From: Plotosus lineatus
Taxonomy: Eukaryota > Chordata > Actinopteri > Siluriformes > Plotosidae
Direction of reading: 5' to 3'
Assembly (NCBI GenBank): GCA_024760905.1
Contig: CM045731.1
Location: forward strand, 53,694,501-53,758,500
Length of the DNA stretch: 64,000 nt
Made by a program: the position numbers and the translations under genes. Below are positions 21,560 to 34,200 of this stretch, piece by piece (position 1 is the first letter of the stretch; each line of letters starts with the position of its first letter). The notes under the pieces are model-generated. The model saw only the letters and a list, made by a program, of their open reading frames with translations. It did no database searches and was not told the DNA's origin.

Positions 21560-23180
21560 AACCGGAATTCTCTTGTACGTATAGTTGAAAATATTAAAAT
21601 AGGACATTGTACGTCTGATTAGATCTTAAATATCAGCTTATAAAAGAAGAATGCCAGCAGACTCTCTCGAAACTCCTTTGTACCTGCTGATTTATTTCTG
21701 CTGCAAGACCCACCCACATGGAGAAAACAATGAAAGGAAGTTGGATTGTTTGTTTGAGCACTGAGAACATTTTAAATATGTAATTATTTCTTGAATATGT
21801 GTATAAACCCTTGTAAATAGTCGTTCTGCTTGACTTTCACTTGCTTCCTTCATAGTCGAGGCTTTTCAATTTTTCCCTTTCTCTTTTAGACCTATTATGG
21901 TGAATTTTTAAATTATGTATAATTTTCTTGTAGCTTTCACTTGGTCAGATTTGTTGACTGAAGCATTCCATTTAAATTTCCAACATGTGAATATCGGTCA
22001 TGTTTTCTCTTTGTGTAACAAATGTTATTGTTATAAATGAACACAATAAATGTTATTGCATTGGACATTCATTTTTGGCGATTCTCATTCTTTAACACAT
22101 TTTTATGAGGATTAGTAAATTGAAAACTTTAAAACTGTGAAGAAAGAATATTATTTTTACCATCAATTGTGATTTTTTTTCCATGAAGATTAGTCGGAGA
22201 GAGTTGTAACGCCTCAAAAATAAGTTTGTTATCCTTTAAAAAATCTTGCATGAGAAAACAAACCTATAATTTTTAAGATTAGAGTACAGAGAGTTTCCTT
22301 TGCCAAATTAAAAAAAAAAGAGTGAGATAAAATAACAGATCGGTACACATCGCCCCCGGTAAATAAAACAGCCCCCTGCTGTAAAATGCCACTTCCAAAA
22401 AAAAAAAATCATCCTATCTCTCAGTGTTAAAAAACCCTTTAAAAAAAAAAATTCTGAATCCAGATTTTGAGCCGGATCATCGACAAGTCTTCCTCATTCA
22501 AAGCTCCGCCCCAGTAGACATTTCACAAAAATTTGCACAGAACTGTTCACAAAGTCCTGCTAACAAACACACAAACTCAGGGTAAAATCTAACGTGATTG
22601 GTCAAGGTAATAAATAAAGTACAAACTTACAAATAATCATTATTCTAGAGTTTATCTAAATAGTTTATGAAACAGTTCGTTAATATGATAATTCAATATA
22701 CAAAATGTTAAATGGGAGTTACATGAAAATAATTTTGTGATAAACATAAATATTTTATACAGAAATACATAAACAGTTTGATTTCTGTATCTGACGTAAT
22801 TACTCCTCATTTTTGAAAAACAACTACTGTAAAGAGTTTATGTTAAAGAAATAAAGAGACGGGAGAAAAGAAATCCATACACGCATGCCTCCATCTCATC
22901 AATCGTTAACAATGTTCTCATGAAACACTTTCATCAGGTTCCTGTATCATATGAATGTTTACAGTAGACTGAATATATTATAGCACGAGATCAGTTGCTA
23001 TCGTTCTGTAACAAACACTTAATATGGGTAATAAAGGACACTGAATTTTGCCTTGGCATGAAGACAATAACACTTGATTCCTTCGATGTTTTGTCGACAC
23101 AAGTTTATGCTTGAAGTGATAGGGAGCTCAGTCACACTTCACGAGGGAGATGGTCGTGTCTGATAATGTTCCAAAAGTAA
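21560..23180. other. AT-rich non-coding stretch
   Basis: No exon or element recognised. There are A-runs near 22310, 22400 and 22440, and an AATAAA at 22045-22050 that could be a distal poly(A) signal of calcrl. Confidence 0.4.
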
Positions 23181-23196
23181 CAACAACAACAACGAC

Positions 23197-23230
<34 letters not shown>
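23180..23230. repeat. (CAA)n/(TAA)n microsatellite
   Basis: CAA units grading into about 13 TAA units. Confidence 0.9.
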
Positions 23231-23231
<1 letters not shown>

Positions 23232-23237
23232 AGTATC

Positions 23238-23435
23238 ACCATCCTCTTCTTAATCCGGGGTCGAGTCGTGGGGGGAAATAGTCTAAGCAATGATGTCTAG
23301 ACGTCCCTCTCCCCAGCCACTTCCTCCAGCTCTTTCGGGTGGACACCGAGGCATTCCCAGAAAAACCGAGAGATATAGTCCCTCCAGCGTGTTCTAGGTC
23401 AACCCCGGGGTCAATATGGCAGTTCAACTAGGGGT
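23238..23435 (-). repeat. dispersed fish repeat, ~190 bp
   Basis: Holds the phrases ccctctccccagccacttcc and tccctccagcgtgttctagg, which recur in related form at 46010-46085 (opposite strand) and 57940-58085. It is bounded by TAA microsatellites. I cannot assign it to a transposon class. Confidence 0.5.
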
Positions 23436-23451
23436 AATAATAATAATAATC

Positions 23452-23497
<46 letters not shown>
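23435..23497. repeat. (TAA)n microsatellite
   Basis: About 20 TAA units with one cat interruption. Confidence 0.9.
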
Positions 23498-23499
<2 letters not shown>

Positions 23500-23599
23500 T
23501 ATAACTTATTGAGAAGCAGATCTGGGAAATGTTTTTCAACTGTAAAATAATAAAATATTATCATTTAAAAATTCAAAATTTTTCCTCTTAGCAACAATT

Positions 23600-23760
23600 T
23601 GTATCATTCTCCTCCAGCTCCCTGTTCTTTATCTTTTTCTTTCTCCTTTTTCTTCTTCTTTCTCTTCTTCTTAATCCTTCCTTCTTTTCTTTCTCTTTTC
23701 CTCCGTCTCTCTTTTCTCCTCCTCCTCCTTTTCTCCCCCCCCTCTTCTATTTCCTCATCT
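23600..23760. repeat. polypyrimidine tract
   Basis: Nearly pure C/T, rich in TTCTTC and CTCCTC. A possible H-DNA-forming strand. Confidence 0.75.
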
Positions 23761-23888
23761 TCTGAGCCTCGTACTTCAGGACAAATTTACTCACACCTGT
23801 CTTTTTCCCTCAAAGGCCTACATAAACCTATAAATCATAAGCAGTGAGCAGCTTCTTTCGGAAGGTGAGGAATAAAATCTCCTAAGAA

Positions 23889-24011
23889 ATTATTGCTCCC
23901 TTCAGGGGTCGCCACAGCGAATCATCTGTCTTCATTTCACCTTATCCTGTGCATCTTCTTCTCTCATACCAAGTACCTTCATGTCTTCCTTCACCACATC
24001 CACAAATCTTC
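23889..24011 (-). mobile_element. RTE LINE 3'-end fragment
   Basis: Minus-strand copy of the last ~120 bases of the LINE: ggtcgccacagcgaatcatc followed by the [17 protein letters not shown] segment. Broken at 24012 by a different LINE 3' end. Confidence 0.8.
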
Positions 24012-24218
24012 TCTTTCAAGATTCAAGATTCTTTATTGCCATTTGTGCTTTTTACACACATAGGAATTTCCTGTGCGGTCGTGCAAAGAGTCAAAGTTGT
24101 GGAAAAGGAAAAAAGAAAACAGAAGGCTCAGAACAGCAAAAACACATACTACTCCGTAATAAGTACCAAAGTCCAATGTTTAGAAGGGACCTTACACGTG
24201 CCCAGTAAACAGCACAAT
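24012..24218 (-). mobile_element. CR1/L2-like LINE 3' end
   Basis: Begins with ttcaagattcaagattcttt attgcc, the same terminal phrase as the LINE fragment at 48940. It is the 3' untranslated end only, inserted next to or into the RTE fragment. A TAA microsatellite follows. Confidence 0.55.
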
Positions 24219-24219
24219 T

Positions 24220-24264
<45 letters not shown>
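24220..24264. repeat. (TAA)n microsatellite
   Basis: About 14 TAA units. A CA-rich run follows at 24336-24378. Confidence 0.9.
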
Positions 24265-24265
<1 letters not shown>

Positions 24266-24422
24266 AATAAATAAATGAGTCAGTAGATGCAGCAGCAAAG
24301 TCATTCGACACATAACATGAATTATATTTAGGTATACACACACACACACACGCACACACACAGACACACAAGACACACAAATACAGTATATATATATTCT
24401 TTTAGTAAGAATATATATATTC

Positions 24423-27400
24423 TTTTCCTTTCAGCTGTTCCCTTCAGGGCTCGCCACAGCAAATCATCCGCCTCCATCTCACCCTGTCCTCTGCATCTTC
24501 TTCTCTTCCTCCAACGACCTTCATGTCTTCCTTCACCCCATCCATAAATCTCTTCTTTGGTCTTCCTCTAGGCCTTCTGCCTGGTAGTTCCAACCTCAGC
24601 ATCCTACTGCCAATGTACTCACTATCCCTCCACTGTACATGTCCAAACCATCTCAATCTAGCCTCTCTAACTTTGTCTGCAAAACATCTTACATGGGCTG
24701 TCCCTCTGATGTACTCATTTCTGATCATATCCATTCTCGTTACTCCAAATGCAGCCATGAGGTGGGAGGGGCACTAACCAGTGTCTCTCCCCCTCATGCC
24801 GGTCCCAAGCCCGGAGAAATGCAGAGGGTTGTGTCAGGAAGGGCATCCGAGTAAAACCAATGCAAAAAATTCATGATGCAAATCAGAAGTATTACCCCCA
24901 TACCGGATCGGTCGAGGTCCGGGTTAACAACGACCGCCATCAGTGCTGATGGAAATTGGACTACTGTTGGTCGAAGACGTCGAAGAAGGAGAGGTGGGAG
25001 GCGTGTCCGTAGGCAGAGAGAGAAGAGGAAAGGCATGAGTCTAGGACTGAGAGTGGGGACTTTGAATGTTGGAACTATGCAAAGAAAAGGTAGAGAGCTG
25101 GCTGACATGATGCAGAGGAGGAAGGTGGACATCCTGTGTGTTCAGGAGACCAGGTGGAAAGGTAGCAAAGCTAAAAGCTTAGGAGCAGAGTTTAAGCTAT
25201 TTTATCACGGTGTAGATGGGAAGAGAAATGGAGTAGGAGTCATCTTGAAGGAGGAGTTTGTCAGGAATGTTCTAAAAGTGAAAAGAGTGTCAGACAGAGT
25301 GATGAGTCTCAAGATAGAAATTGAAGGTGTAATGCTCAATGTTGTTAGTGCTTATGCCCCACAGGCAAGATGTGAGCTAGAAGAGAAGGAGAGATTCTGG
25401 AGTGACTTGATGAAGTGGTGAGGCCAGCGATGTTGTATGGATTAGAAACAGTGGCGCTGAGGAAAAGGCAGGAGGCAGAGCTGGAGGTAGCAGAGATGAA
25501 AATGTTGAGGTTCTCTCTGGGAGTAACGAGGATGGATAGGATCAGAAATGAGTATATCAGAGGGACAGCCCACGTAAGATGATTTGGAGACAAAGTCAGA
25601 GAGGCTAGATTGAGATGGCTTGGACATGTACAGAGGAGGGATAGTGAGTATATTGGCAGTAGGATGCTGAAGTTGGAACTACCAGGCAGAAGGCCTCGAG
25701 GAAGACCAAAGAAGAGATTTATGGATGTAGTGAAGGAAGACATGAAGGTCGTTGGAGTCAGAAAAGAAGATGCGGAGGACAGGGTGAGGTGGAGGCGGAT
25801 GATTTGCTCTGGCGACCCCTGAAGGGAGCAGCCGAAAGTAAAAGAAGAAAAGAAGAAGAAGAAGATCCATTCTTGTTACTCCCAGAGAGAACCTCAACAT
25901 TTTCATCTCTGCTACCTCCAACTCTGCCTCCTGTCTTTTCCTCAGCGCCACTGTTTCTAAGCCATACAACATCGCTGGCCTCAACACCGTCTTGTACACT
26001 TTTCCTTTCATTCTTGCTGATACTCTCCTATCGCACATCACACCGGACACTTTTCTCCAACCATTCCAGCCTGCCTGCACACGCTTCTTCACCTCTTTTC
26101 CACACTCTCCATTGCTCTGGATTGTTGAGCCTAAGTACTTAAAATCCTCCACCTTCGTTATCTCTGCTCCCTTTAACATCACCGTTCCTCCTGGGTCCTT
26201 CTCATTCACACACATGTATTCTGATTTTCCGAGACTAACCTTCATTCCTCTCCTTTCCAAGGCATACCTCCACCTCTCTAGATTTTACTCCACTTGTTCT
26301 CTGCTCTCATTACGGATCACAATGTCATCTGCAAACATAATAGTACATGGAGATTCTTGCCTAACCTCGTCTGTCAGCCTGTCCATCACCATAGCAAACA
26401 AGAAGGGGCTCAGAGCTGACCCTTGATGCAGTTCAACCTCCACCTTGAATTAGTCGGTCACACCGACAGCACACCTCACCACTGTCTTACATCTCTCATA
26501 CATGTCCTGCACCACTCTAACATACTTCTCTGCCACTCCAGACTTCCTCATGCAATACCACAGTTCTTCTCTTGGCACCCTGTCATATGCTTTTTCCAGA
26601 TCCACAAAAGCACAATGCAGTTCCCTCTGACCTTCTCTGTACTTTTCCATTAACATCCTCAAAGCAAACACTGCATCTGTGGTGCTCTTTCTTGGCATGA
26701 AATCAAACTGTTGTTCACAAATGCTGACTTCTGCCCTTAGTCTCGCTTCCACTATTCTTTCCCAGATCTTCATCGTATGGCTCATCAACTTTATCCCTCT
26801 GTAGTTGCTGCAACTGTGCACCTCTCCCTTGTTCTTAAAAATGGACACCAGCACACTTCTCCTCCATTCCTCCAGCATCTGCTCACTCTTTAGGACCTTG
26901 TTGAATATTCTTGTCAGAAAATCTACTGCTACCTCTCCTAGACACTTCCATACCTCCACAGGTATATCATCAGGACCAATTGTCTTTTCATTCTTCATCC
27001 TCTTCAGTGCCCTTCTCACTTCACCCTTATTAATCTTTGCTGGTCTTCAACGGTCACCTCTTCTACTCTTTTTTCTCTCATTTTCCTCATTCATCAGCTC
27101 TTCAAAGTACTCTTTTCATCTTCCAAGCACACTTCTGTCATCAGTCAATACATTTCCCACTCTGTCCTTAATCACTCTAACTTGTTGAACATCCTTCCCA
27201 TCTCTATTTCTCTGCTATACCAACCTGTATAAATCATTTTCTCCCTCCTTACTGTCCAACCTGGCATACAATTCATCATACACCCTCTGTTTGGCCTTTG
27301 ACACCGCTACATTCACCTTATACTGTGTGTCCCTGTACTCCTGTTTACTCTCTTCAGTCCACTCAATGTCCCATTTCTTCTTAGCTAACCGCTTCCTTTG

Positions 27401-27515
27401 TACACACTCCTGCACTTCCTCATTCCACCACCAAGTCTCCTTATCTACTTTCCTTCCAGAGGACACACCAAGTACTCTACTTCCTGTCTCCCTGGTCACA
27501 TTAGCTACATTATTA
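24423..27515 (-). mobile_element. RTE-type LINE copy D, 5'-truncated, split by copy C
   Basis: The 3' end is at 24423-24746, and the rest resumes at 25865-27515. Frames on the minus strand include 27499-27215 (linker, [20 protein letters not shown]), 27019-26450 (RT fingers and palm) and 26260-25883 (C-terminal part). A 5'-truncated end near 27515 is usual for LINEs. Frameshifts show it is inactive. Confidence 0.88.
24747..25864 (+). mobile_element. internally deleted RTE LINE copy C, 1.1 kb
   Basis: It has the LINE 5' leader and the first ~180 codons of the endonuclease (24873-25421: [21 protein letters not shown]), then jumps at about 25415 directly to the RT C-terminus ([17 protein letters not shown] region) and the GAAGAA tail. 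It is flanked by an 18-bp duplication of copy D, atccattctcgttactcc (24729-24746), with one mismatch at 25865-25882. It therefore moved as a unit and could not encode its own RT. Confidence 0.9.
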
Positions 27516-27984
27516 AATTATTGCTACGTAAAAGTAATTTAATTTCAGATTTTTTTTTTCTCATTCATCTTCAGGAAGTAATTTATCACAGCCTCACTGA
27601 GAGCTTGGTGCCCATTCTGGGAACAGTAGCAGTGAGGTGGGAAGACACCATGTGTGGGCTGCCATCAAGAAAATACAGTTCTACAGTTATACAGTATCTA
27701 ACATAGAGACAAATCATTTAACCCTTGGAGAAAACTGGTGAAACCGAGGGAAACCCACACAGGCACAACTATTGAGCTCAAAACCTTCCTGTTCTGAGAT
27801 TGACAACCCTGTCTGAGGTGTTCTGTGCCTCTCCACCCAAAGCCAAGATTGACTCCAGTGACCCACAATGGAAAAGCGGTAGAAATAAATTAATGTTTCA
27901 AACTTCATGAAATGTTTTGATCTAATCAAATAACAACCCTTGCTGAGCCTGACACTTGAACTCAAGACCTTCTTCCCAAAGTCC

Positions 27985-28178
27985 AAAAAAATGTATAGTA
28001 GGCTTATTGGCTGTTCCAAATCTCCCTGATCTGTGAGTGTGAATGGTTGTGAGAGTGTTGCTCCTGCGATGGCCTGGTGGGCTGTCCAGGGTGTTGCCCA
28101 CCCTTGTACAGAGTCGGCTGAGATGGGTGTCAGCTTCCCTGAGACTCTAATTAGGGTTAAGTGGCTTAAAAAATGAAC
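27985..28178 (+). mobile_element. S2 SINE, 3' two thirds
   Basis: Carries tagtaggcttattggctgtt, gatggcctggtgggctgtcc, gtcggctgagatgggtgtca, ctaattagggttaag. The segment before it (27720-27960) looks like degraded SINE in other orientations and was not resolved. Confidence 0.72.
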
Positions 28179-28408
28179 CAAATAATGTTTAAATTCACTG
28201 TGAATTAATCTATTACTCCGAAAATAATTTCATGAACAGCTACTTTGACTAATTTCTTGTGGTATTGTTTAAAGTGCTTAGACGACATTTGCGTGTTTGA
28301 TGTACTTTAGTTAACATTCCCCACCCGGGTTGTTGTTTCAATCGGATATCATTTCTCTGAACCGGTTCTGGTGGTTATTGCGATACATATTTTTTTTTTA
28401 GAAAGCAG

Positions 28409-28412
28409 AAAA
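28409..28412 (-). terminator. pol III T4 terminator of tRNA-Gln
   Basis: Four T residues on the minus strand, five bases after the tRNA 3' end: a minimal RNA polymerase III stop. Confidence 0.7.
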
Positions 28413-28417
28413 GGACG

Positions 28418-28489
28418 AGGTCCCACCGAGATTTGAACTCGGATCGCTGGATTCAAAGTCCAGAGTGCTAACCATTACACCATGGGACC
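28418..28489 (-). tRNA. tRNA-Gln (anticodon TTG)
   Basis: On the minus strand the gene begins GGTCCCATGGTGTAATGG and ends CTCGGTGGGACC plus the discriminator. The acceptor stem GGTCCCA pairs with TGGGACC. The anticodon arm CTGGA-CTTTGAA-TCCAG gives anticodon TTG (codon CAA). A and B boxes (TGTAATGGTTAGCA, GAGTTCAAATCTC) are intact and no intron is seen. The length and sequence match vertebrate nuclear tRNA-Gln. No LINE tail follows it, so it looks like a true gene rather than a SINE head. Confidence 0.95.
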
Positions 28490-28499
28490 AGCTGTGCTA

Positions 28500-29379
28500 A
28501 AAGTAGCGAATTCACTTAGATAAACCTTCTTGTTTGATTACGTCCGCCTTACTCGTCAATGTGAATATATTTTTAACATACGGTTTCCATTTTTTCAATA
28601 TATAAACTATTTTATTACCAGAAACATCAATGACATATTTTAAACAATTTTAAATATTTTTTAAAAAGCATATAATAAACACGAACACCAATTTGTTGAC
28701 AACCGAAGAGTTGGGATAAATACTAAATTATCCCTTACGACCTACATTCGTGCCTTACATTTGCAGTTTAATTAGCCTTGTTATAACCCAGAAAAAGTTA
28801 ACTACTTTGCGATTTAGGATTAGCACTTAGCAAAGTGGTCAACATCCGGTGAGCAGTAGAACTTGTATAACAATAACAAAAAGTTCAGCTATTGTTTTTA
28901 TTTTATTTTTAGCGATAGATACAAATCATTTCAATGAAACAATAAAACAACATCGTGGTTGCTTTCAAAGTTTAAATCCGAACATTTATGCGACATGATG
29001 CTAAATAGGCTAACTATGTTGTCAGGTGTTACGCCTAAACTGCTATCTACAGGAAACATAGTGCACTACATGTACCTGACTTTATTGTAGATGTAGTGCA
29101 GGTATGTAGGCTGCGGAGTGCTGTTTTGGATTCAGCTACAGTTTACTTAAGATAACAATGCAAATGTTACAAACTGTTATTTTAAAAACGGAAAGGTTTG
29201 TAAGTAAACCAGATTTTATACAATTTGGGGAACAATAAAGGGGGAAAAGCAACACATGTATCTTTAGAAATGCAACAGCTTTGCCATTTTTTCTTCTGTG
29301 TTTAAGTTAAAGTAAAGGTAGTTTTGAGGCACCAGATGGCGTTGGATGACTCATTTCCATCACTGTTTTATCTTACTAA
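28500..29379. other. AT-rich non-coding stretch
   Basis: No exon, element or repeat recognised between the tRNA gene and the split S2 SINE. Confidence 0.4.
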
Positions 29380-29470
29380 TGTTGCAGGGAAGCTGGAGTA
29401 CATTCTAACCAGTGCGCCAGAGCTAACACACCCACAACGACTCACATCAAGAGGTAATTTGAGGTTGGAT
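29380..29470 (-). mobile_element. S2 SINE, left part, split by hAT
   Basis: A minus-strand S2 body (gcagggaagctgg, ctaacacacccacaa, gaggtaatttgaggtt) that stops at the hAT end. It continues at 35955-36090 (catgtgcatgtctgtggact, aggaaaccggagtacccg). Confidence 0.75.
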
Positions 29471-29786
29471 CAGTGCTTCTCAAATAGTGGGGCGCGCTTG
29501 TGTTTCCGGGGGAAGCGCGTGTGACCCTGGGGAACATGCTTTTCTGGAATTGTGTACGAGAATTAAGTGTAATTGCACCTCCACTCCACGAGTTGGCAGT
29601 GGCGCTCTCATTGTCGCGCTATATTTTCGCGGTTTTTCGCACGAGCAAACAGTAATGTGCAGGACTGCAAAAGAACGGGACCAATGACATAGAAGAAAAA
29701 CGAGACTGCTGCACTCTGCATATATTATGTATGCAATAGGCTCTGACTTCCGGTCAGGGCAAAAAGCATGGTAAACATGAGAGAGA

Positions 29787-30090
29787 TTTCCTTTCAGCTT
29801 TTCCCCTTTATCAGGAGTCGCCACCGCAAATGATGCCCTTCCGAACACAACCCTTAAGCAAGGGGCAGAAACACACTGATGGCTTTGCAGCTACTCTTTA
29901 CGAAAGTCAGCAATGGTTCTTCTACATGCCTCTCCCCACAGACAGCGAGAGACATGGCCCGCTTTTGGTAACCCAGTTAGCTGCACTGGGGGGGACAGTG
30001 ACAACCTTGTTGAGCATGGGACTTGAACCCCCAATCTTAGGATCAGCAATCCAGCACCCTATACCACTAGACCACCACTGGCCCACCTAG
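29787..30090 (-). mobile_element. S1 SINE, full length
   Basis: On the minus strand: tRNA-like head gtggtggtctagtggtatag with a B box gggttcaagtccc, then gttgtcactgtccc, body cagtgcagctaactgggtta, ttctgccccttgcttaaggg, and the LINE-like end gcggtggcgactcctgat. It has lost the middle of the LINE-leader segment. Confidence 0.88.
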
Positions 30091-31014
30091 AGCCATGAAT
30101 ATAATCTAAACATTTGCAGCATGCCTATGAAGGTTTGGAAGATACATCGACACATAATAGGAAGTACAGACCTTAATACTACTCCCCATGCCAAACATGT
30201 CAACTGCCACACCCACCTCTTTTGTTTTAGTATAGTGTAGCAGGGATTTCAATTGGTATATTCCACAAATTACAAGGAATTTTTCGGACACTTTTTGTAC
30301 AAGAGGATGAACAATCTCAGAAATGTTATCAATATATTCCACACAAGTATCGCTCTCAGGTTCAGAAATCAATCATCTGAGGCATGTACGTTAGTTTTAT
30401 TCGCTTAATGTTAGAACAAAGAGCTCCCAAGGGGAATCAGAACCTGCAGCCTGTCCCCAGAACTTGAAAGATGAAAATATACAAAACGGCACTACATATT
30501 TATAACCACAAACACTTACAGTTAAGCTACACATGTAATATTACATCATATAAACGAGTAGTAGCAACATGATACATTTTGTACTGATTACAGATATACA
30601 CAATAACAGACCAGTTACATACATGCTTGTTACACTGGGGCTAATAATAAAAAGTAGTTATTCATAAATTTCAGGGTAAGTAATGTTACTTAAGCCTCAA
30701 GCCTACGGCCTAATGACGGTTAAACTGAAACACACAAAAGTTACTTCTTTGTGACCGCCTGCACGGTTTTGACAGCCAACAGCACAACAAGAATTAACCA
30801 TGTTGACACCAAAAAAGCTAAACCTAACGTATTTCAATTAAATTCGATGTTGCTATGTGTCATAACGTACAATTGTAAGGATGCCAAAGGATGCCAACTT
30901 TCAAGTGAAATAGTACCAAGGCAATGTTTTGCCCTGACCGGAAGTTAAAGCCGAATTACCACGTGAAATGGTCCTGTGCGCAGTCTATTTTTTTTCTACG
31001 TTCATTGAAGGTCT

Positions 31015-31125
31015 GCACTATTCGGCATCCAGTCCTTCCCAATCCTCCCCAGCAACCACCTTAGCCTCGAGATGTTGCTGTAACCTCTCCCAGCAACTGC
31101 CTTAGCCTCTAGATGTCGCTGTAAC
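31015..31125 (-). repeat. inverted-repeat arm with 41-bp minisatellite (left)
   Basis: The reverse complement of 35405-35550: gccttagcctcgagatgttg, ctgtaacctctcccagcaac, ccagtccttcccaatcctcc. It holds about two units. An S1 tail abuts it. Confidence 0.75.
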
Positions 31126-31130
31126 GAAAT

Positions 31131-31212
31131 AGCTTCTTCTTCTGCTTTCGGCTTTTCCCTTATTCAGGGGTCACCACAGCAAATCATATCATGTTTGATT
31201 TGGTAAATAAAT
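31131..31212 (-). mobile_element. S1 SINE 3' end
   Basis: Minus-strand LINE-like S1 tail (gctgtggtgacccctgaata, ggaaaagccgaaagcagaag). LINE E is inserted at its inner edge. Confidence 0.72.
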
Positions 31213-34200
31213 TCTTCTTCTTCTTTCTTCTTTTTCTTTCAGCTGTTCCCTTCAGGGGTCGCCACAGCAAATGATCTGCCTCCATCTCTCCCTATCCTCT
31301 GCATCTTCCACTCTTACTCCAACGACCTTCATGTCCGCTTTCACCACATCCATAAATCTTCTCTTTGGTCTTCCTCTGGGCCTTCTGCCTGGTAGTTCCA
31401 ACCTCAGCATCCTACTACCAATATACTCACTATCCCTCCTCTGTACATGTCCAAACCATCTCAATCTAGCCTCTCTGACTTTGTCTCCAAAACATCTAAC
31501 ATGTGCTGTCCCTCTGATGTACTCGTTTCTGATCCTATCCATCCTCGTTACTCCCAAAGAGAACCTCAACATTTTCAATTCTGCTACCTCCAACTCTGAC
31601 TCCTGTCTTTTCCCCAGGGCCACTGTCTCTAAACCATACAACATCGCTGGCCTCATCACCGACTTGTACACTTTTCCCTTCATTCTTGCCGATACTCTCC
31701 TATCACACATCACACCGGACACTTTTCTCCATCCATTCCAACCTGCCTGCACGCGCTTCTTCACCTCTTTTCCACACTCTCCATTGCTCTGGATTGTTGA
31801 GTACTTAAAATCCTCCACCTTCCTTATCTCTGCCCCTTGTATCCTCACCGTTCCTCTTGGGTCCTTGTCGTTCACACACCTGTATTCTGTCTTACTGAGA
31901 CTAACCTTCATTCCCCTCCTTTCCAGGGCATACCTCCACCTCTCTAGATTTTCCTCCACTTGTTCTCTGCTCTTACTACAGATCACGATGTCATCTGCAA
32001 ACATCATAGTCCATGGAGATTCTTGTCGAACCTCGTCTGTCAGCCTGTCCATCACCATAGCAAACAAGAAGGGGCTGAGAGCTGACCCTTGATGCAGTCC
32101 CACCTCCACCTTGAACTCTTCTGTCACACCGACAGCACACCTCACCACTGTCTTACATCTCTCATACATGTCCTGCACCACTCTAACATACTTCTCTGCC
32201 ACTCCAGACTTCCTCATACGATACCACAGTTCTTCTCTCGGCACCCTGTCATATGCTTTCTCCAGATCCACAAAGGCACAATGCAGCTCCTTCTGACCTT
32301 CTCTGTACTTCTCTATGAACATCCTCAAAGCAAACACTGCATCTGTGGTGCTCTTTCTTGGCATGAAACCAAACTGTTGTTCACAAATGCTGACCTCTGC
32401 CCTTAGTCTAGCTTCCACTATTCTTTCCCATAACTTCATTGTATGGCTCATCAACTTTATCCCTCTGTAGTTGCCACAACTCTGCATATCTTCCTTGTTC
32501 TTAAAAATGGGCACAAGCACACTTCTCCTCCATTCCTCGGGCATCTGCTCACTTTCTAAGACCTTGTTGAATGTTCTTGTCAGAAAATCTACTGCTACCT
32601 CCCCTAGACACTTCCATACCTCAACTGGTATGTCATCAGGGCCAAATGCCTTTCCACTCTTCATCCTCTTCAATGCCCTTCTCACTTCTCCCTTACTAAT
32701 CTTTGCTACTTCCTGGTCCTCAACAGTCACCCCTCCTACTCTTTTTTCTCTCTCATTTTCCTCGTTCATCAGCTCTTCAAAGTACTCTTTCCATCTTCCC
32801 AGCACACTTCTGTCATCAGTCAATACATTTCCCTCTCTGTCCTTTATCACTCTAACTTGCTGCACGTCTTTCCCATCTCTATTTCTCTGCTGTGCTAACG
32901 TGTATAAATCATTTTCTCCCTCCTTACTGTCCAACCTATCATACAAGTCATCATACGCCCTCTGTTTGGCCTTTGACACCGCTACCTTCGCCTTACGCTG
33001 TGTCTCCCTGTACTCCTGTTTACTCTCTTCAGTCCTCTCTGTGTCCCACTTCTTCTTAGCTAACCTCTTCTTTTGTACACACTCCTGCACTTCCTCATTC
33101 CACCACCAAGCTTCCTTATCTACTTTCCTTCTAGAGTACACACCAAGTACTCTCCTACCGGTCTCCCTGATCACATTGGCTGTGGTTATCCAGTCATCTG
33201 GAAGCACTTCCTGACTACTCAAAGCCTGTTTCAACTCCTCCTTGAAGACAACACGACACTCTTCCTTTTTCAGCTTCCACCACTTTGTCTTCTGCTCTGC
33301 CTTTGCCTTTTTCACCTTTCTCACCATAAGCATCATCCTGCACACCACCATCTTATGCTGTTTGGCAACACTCTCACCCACTACTACTTTGCAGTCACTG
33401 ACTTCCTTCAAATTACATCGCCTACACAAGATGTAGTCGACCTATGTGCTCTTACCTCGGCTTTCATAAGTCACCGTATGCTCCTGTTTCTTTTCGAAGA
33501 TAGTATTCACCACAGCCATTTCCATCCTTTTTGCAAAATCGATCAACATCTGTCCTTCTGTGTTCCTGTCCTGGATACCAAACCTGCCTGCACCAACATG
33601 TCCATTGAAGTCTGCCCCAATGACCACTCTTTCACCTCTGGGGGCACTCTGCATCACTTCATCTAACGCACTCCAGAATCTCTCCTTCTCTTCTAGCTTA
33701 CATCCTGCCTGTGGTGCCTAAGCACTAACAACATTGACCATCACGCCTTCAATTTCTAACTTGAGACTCATCACTCTGTCTGACACTCTTTTCACTTCTA
33801 GAACATTCCAGACAAACCCCTCCTTCAAGATGACTCCTACTCCATTTCTCGTCCCATCCACACCATGATAAAACAGCTTAAACCCTGCTCCTAAGCTTTT
33901 AGCTTTGCTACCTTTCCACCTGGTCTCCTGAACACACAGTATGTCCACCTTCCTCCTCTGCATCATGTCAGCCAGCTCTCTGCTTTTTCCTTGCATAGTT
34001 CCAACATTCAAAGTCCCTACTCTCAGTCCTAAGCTCATGCCTTTCCTCTTCTCTCTCTGCCTACGGATACGCCTCCTGCCTCTCCTTCTTCGATGTCTTC
34101 GACCAACAGTAGTCCAATTTCCATCAGCACCCTGTTGGTTGACAGCACTGATGGCGGTCGTTGTTAACCCGGGCCTCGACCGATCCGGTATGAATTTTAT

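Noticed and set aside
31271..33666. Apparent membrane-rich Ser/Leu proteins on the plus strand
   Set aside because: Antisense translation of LINE E, whose real frame is on the minus strand.
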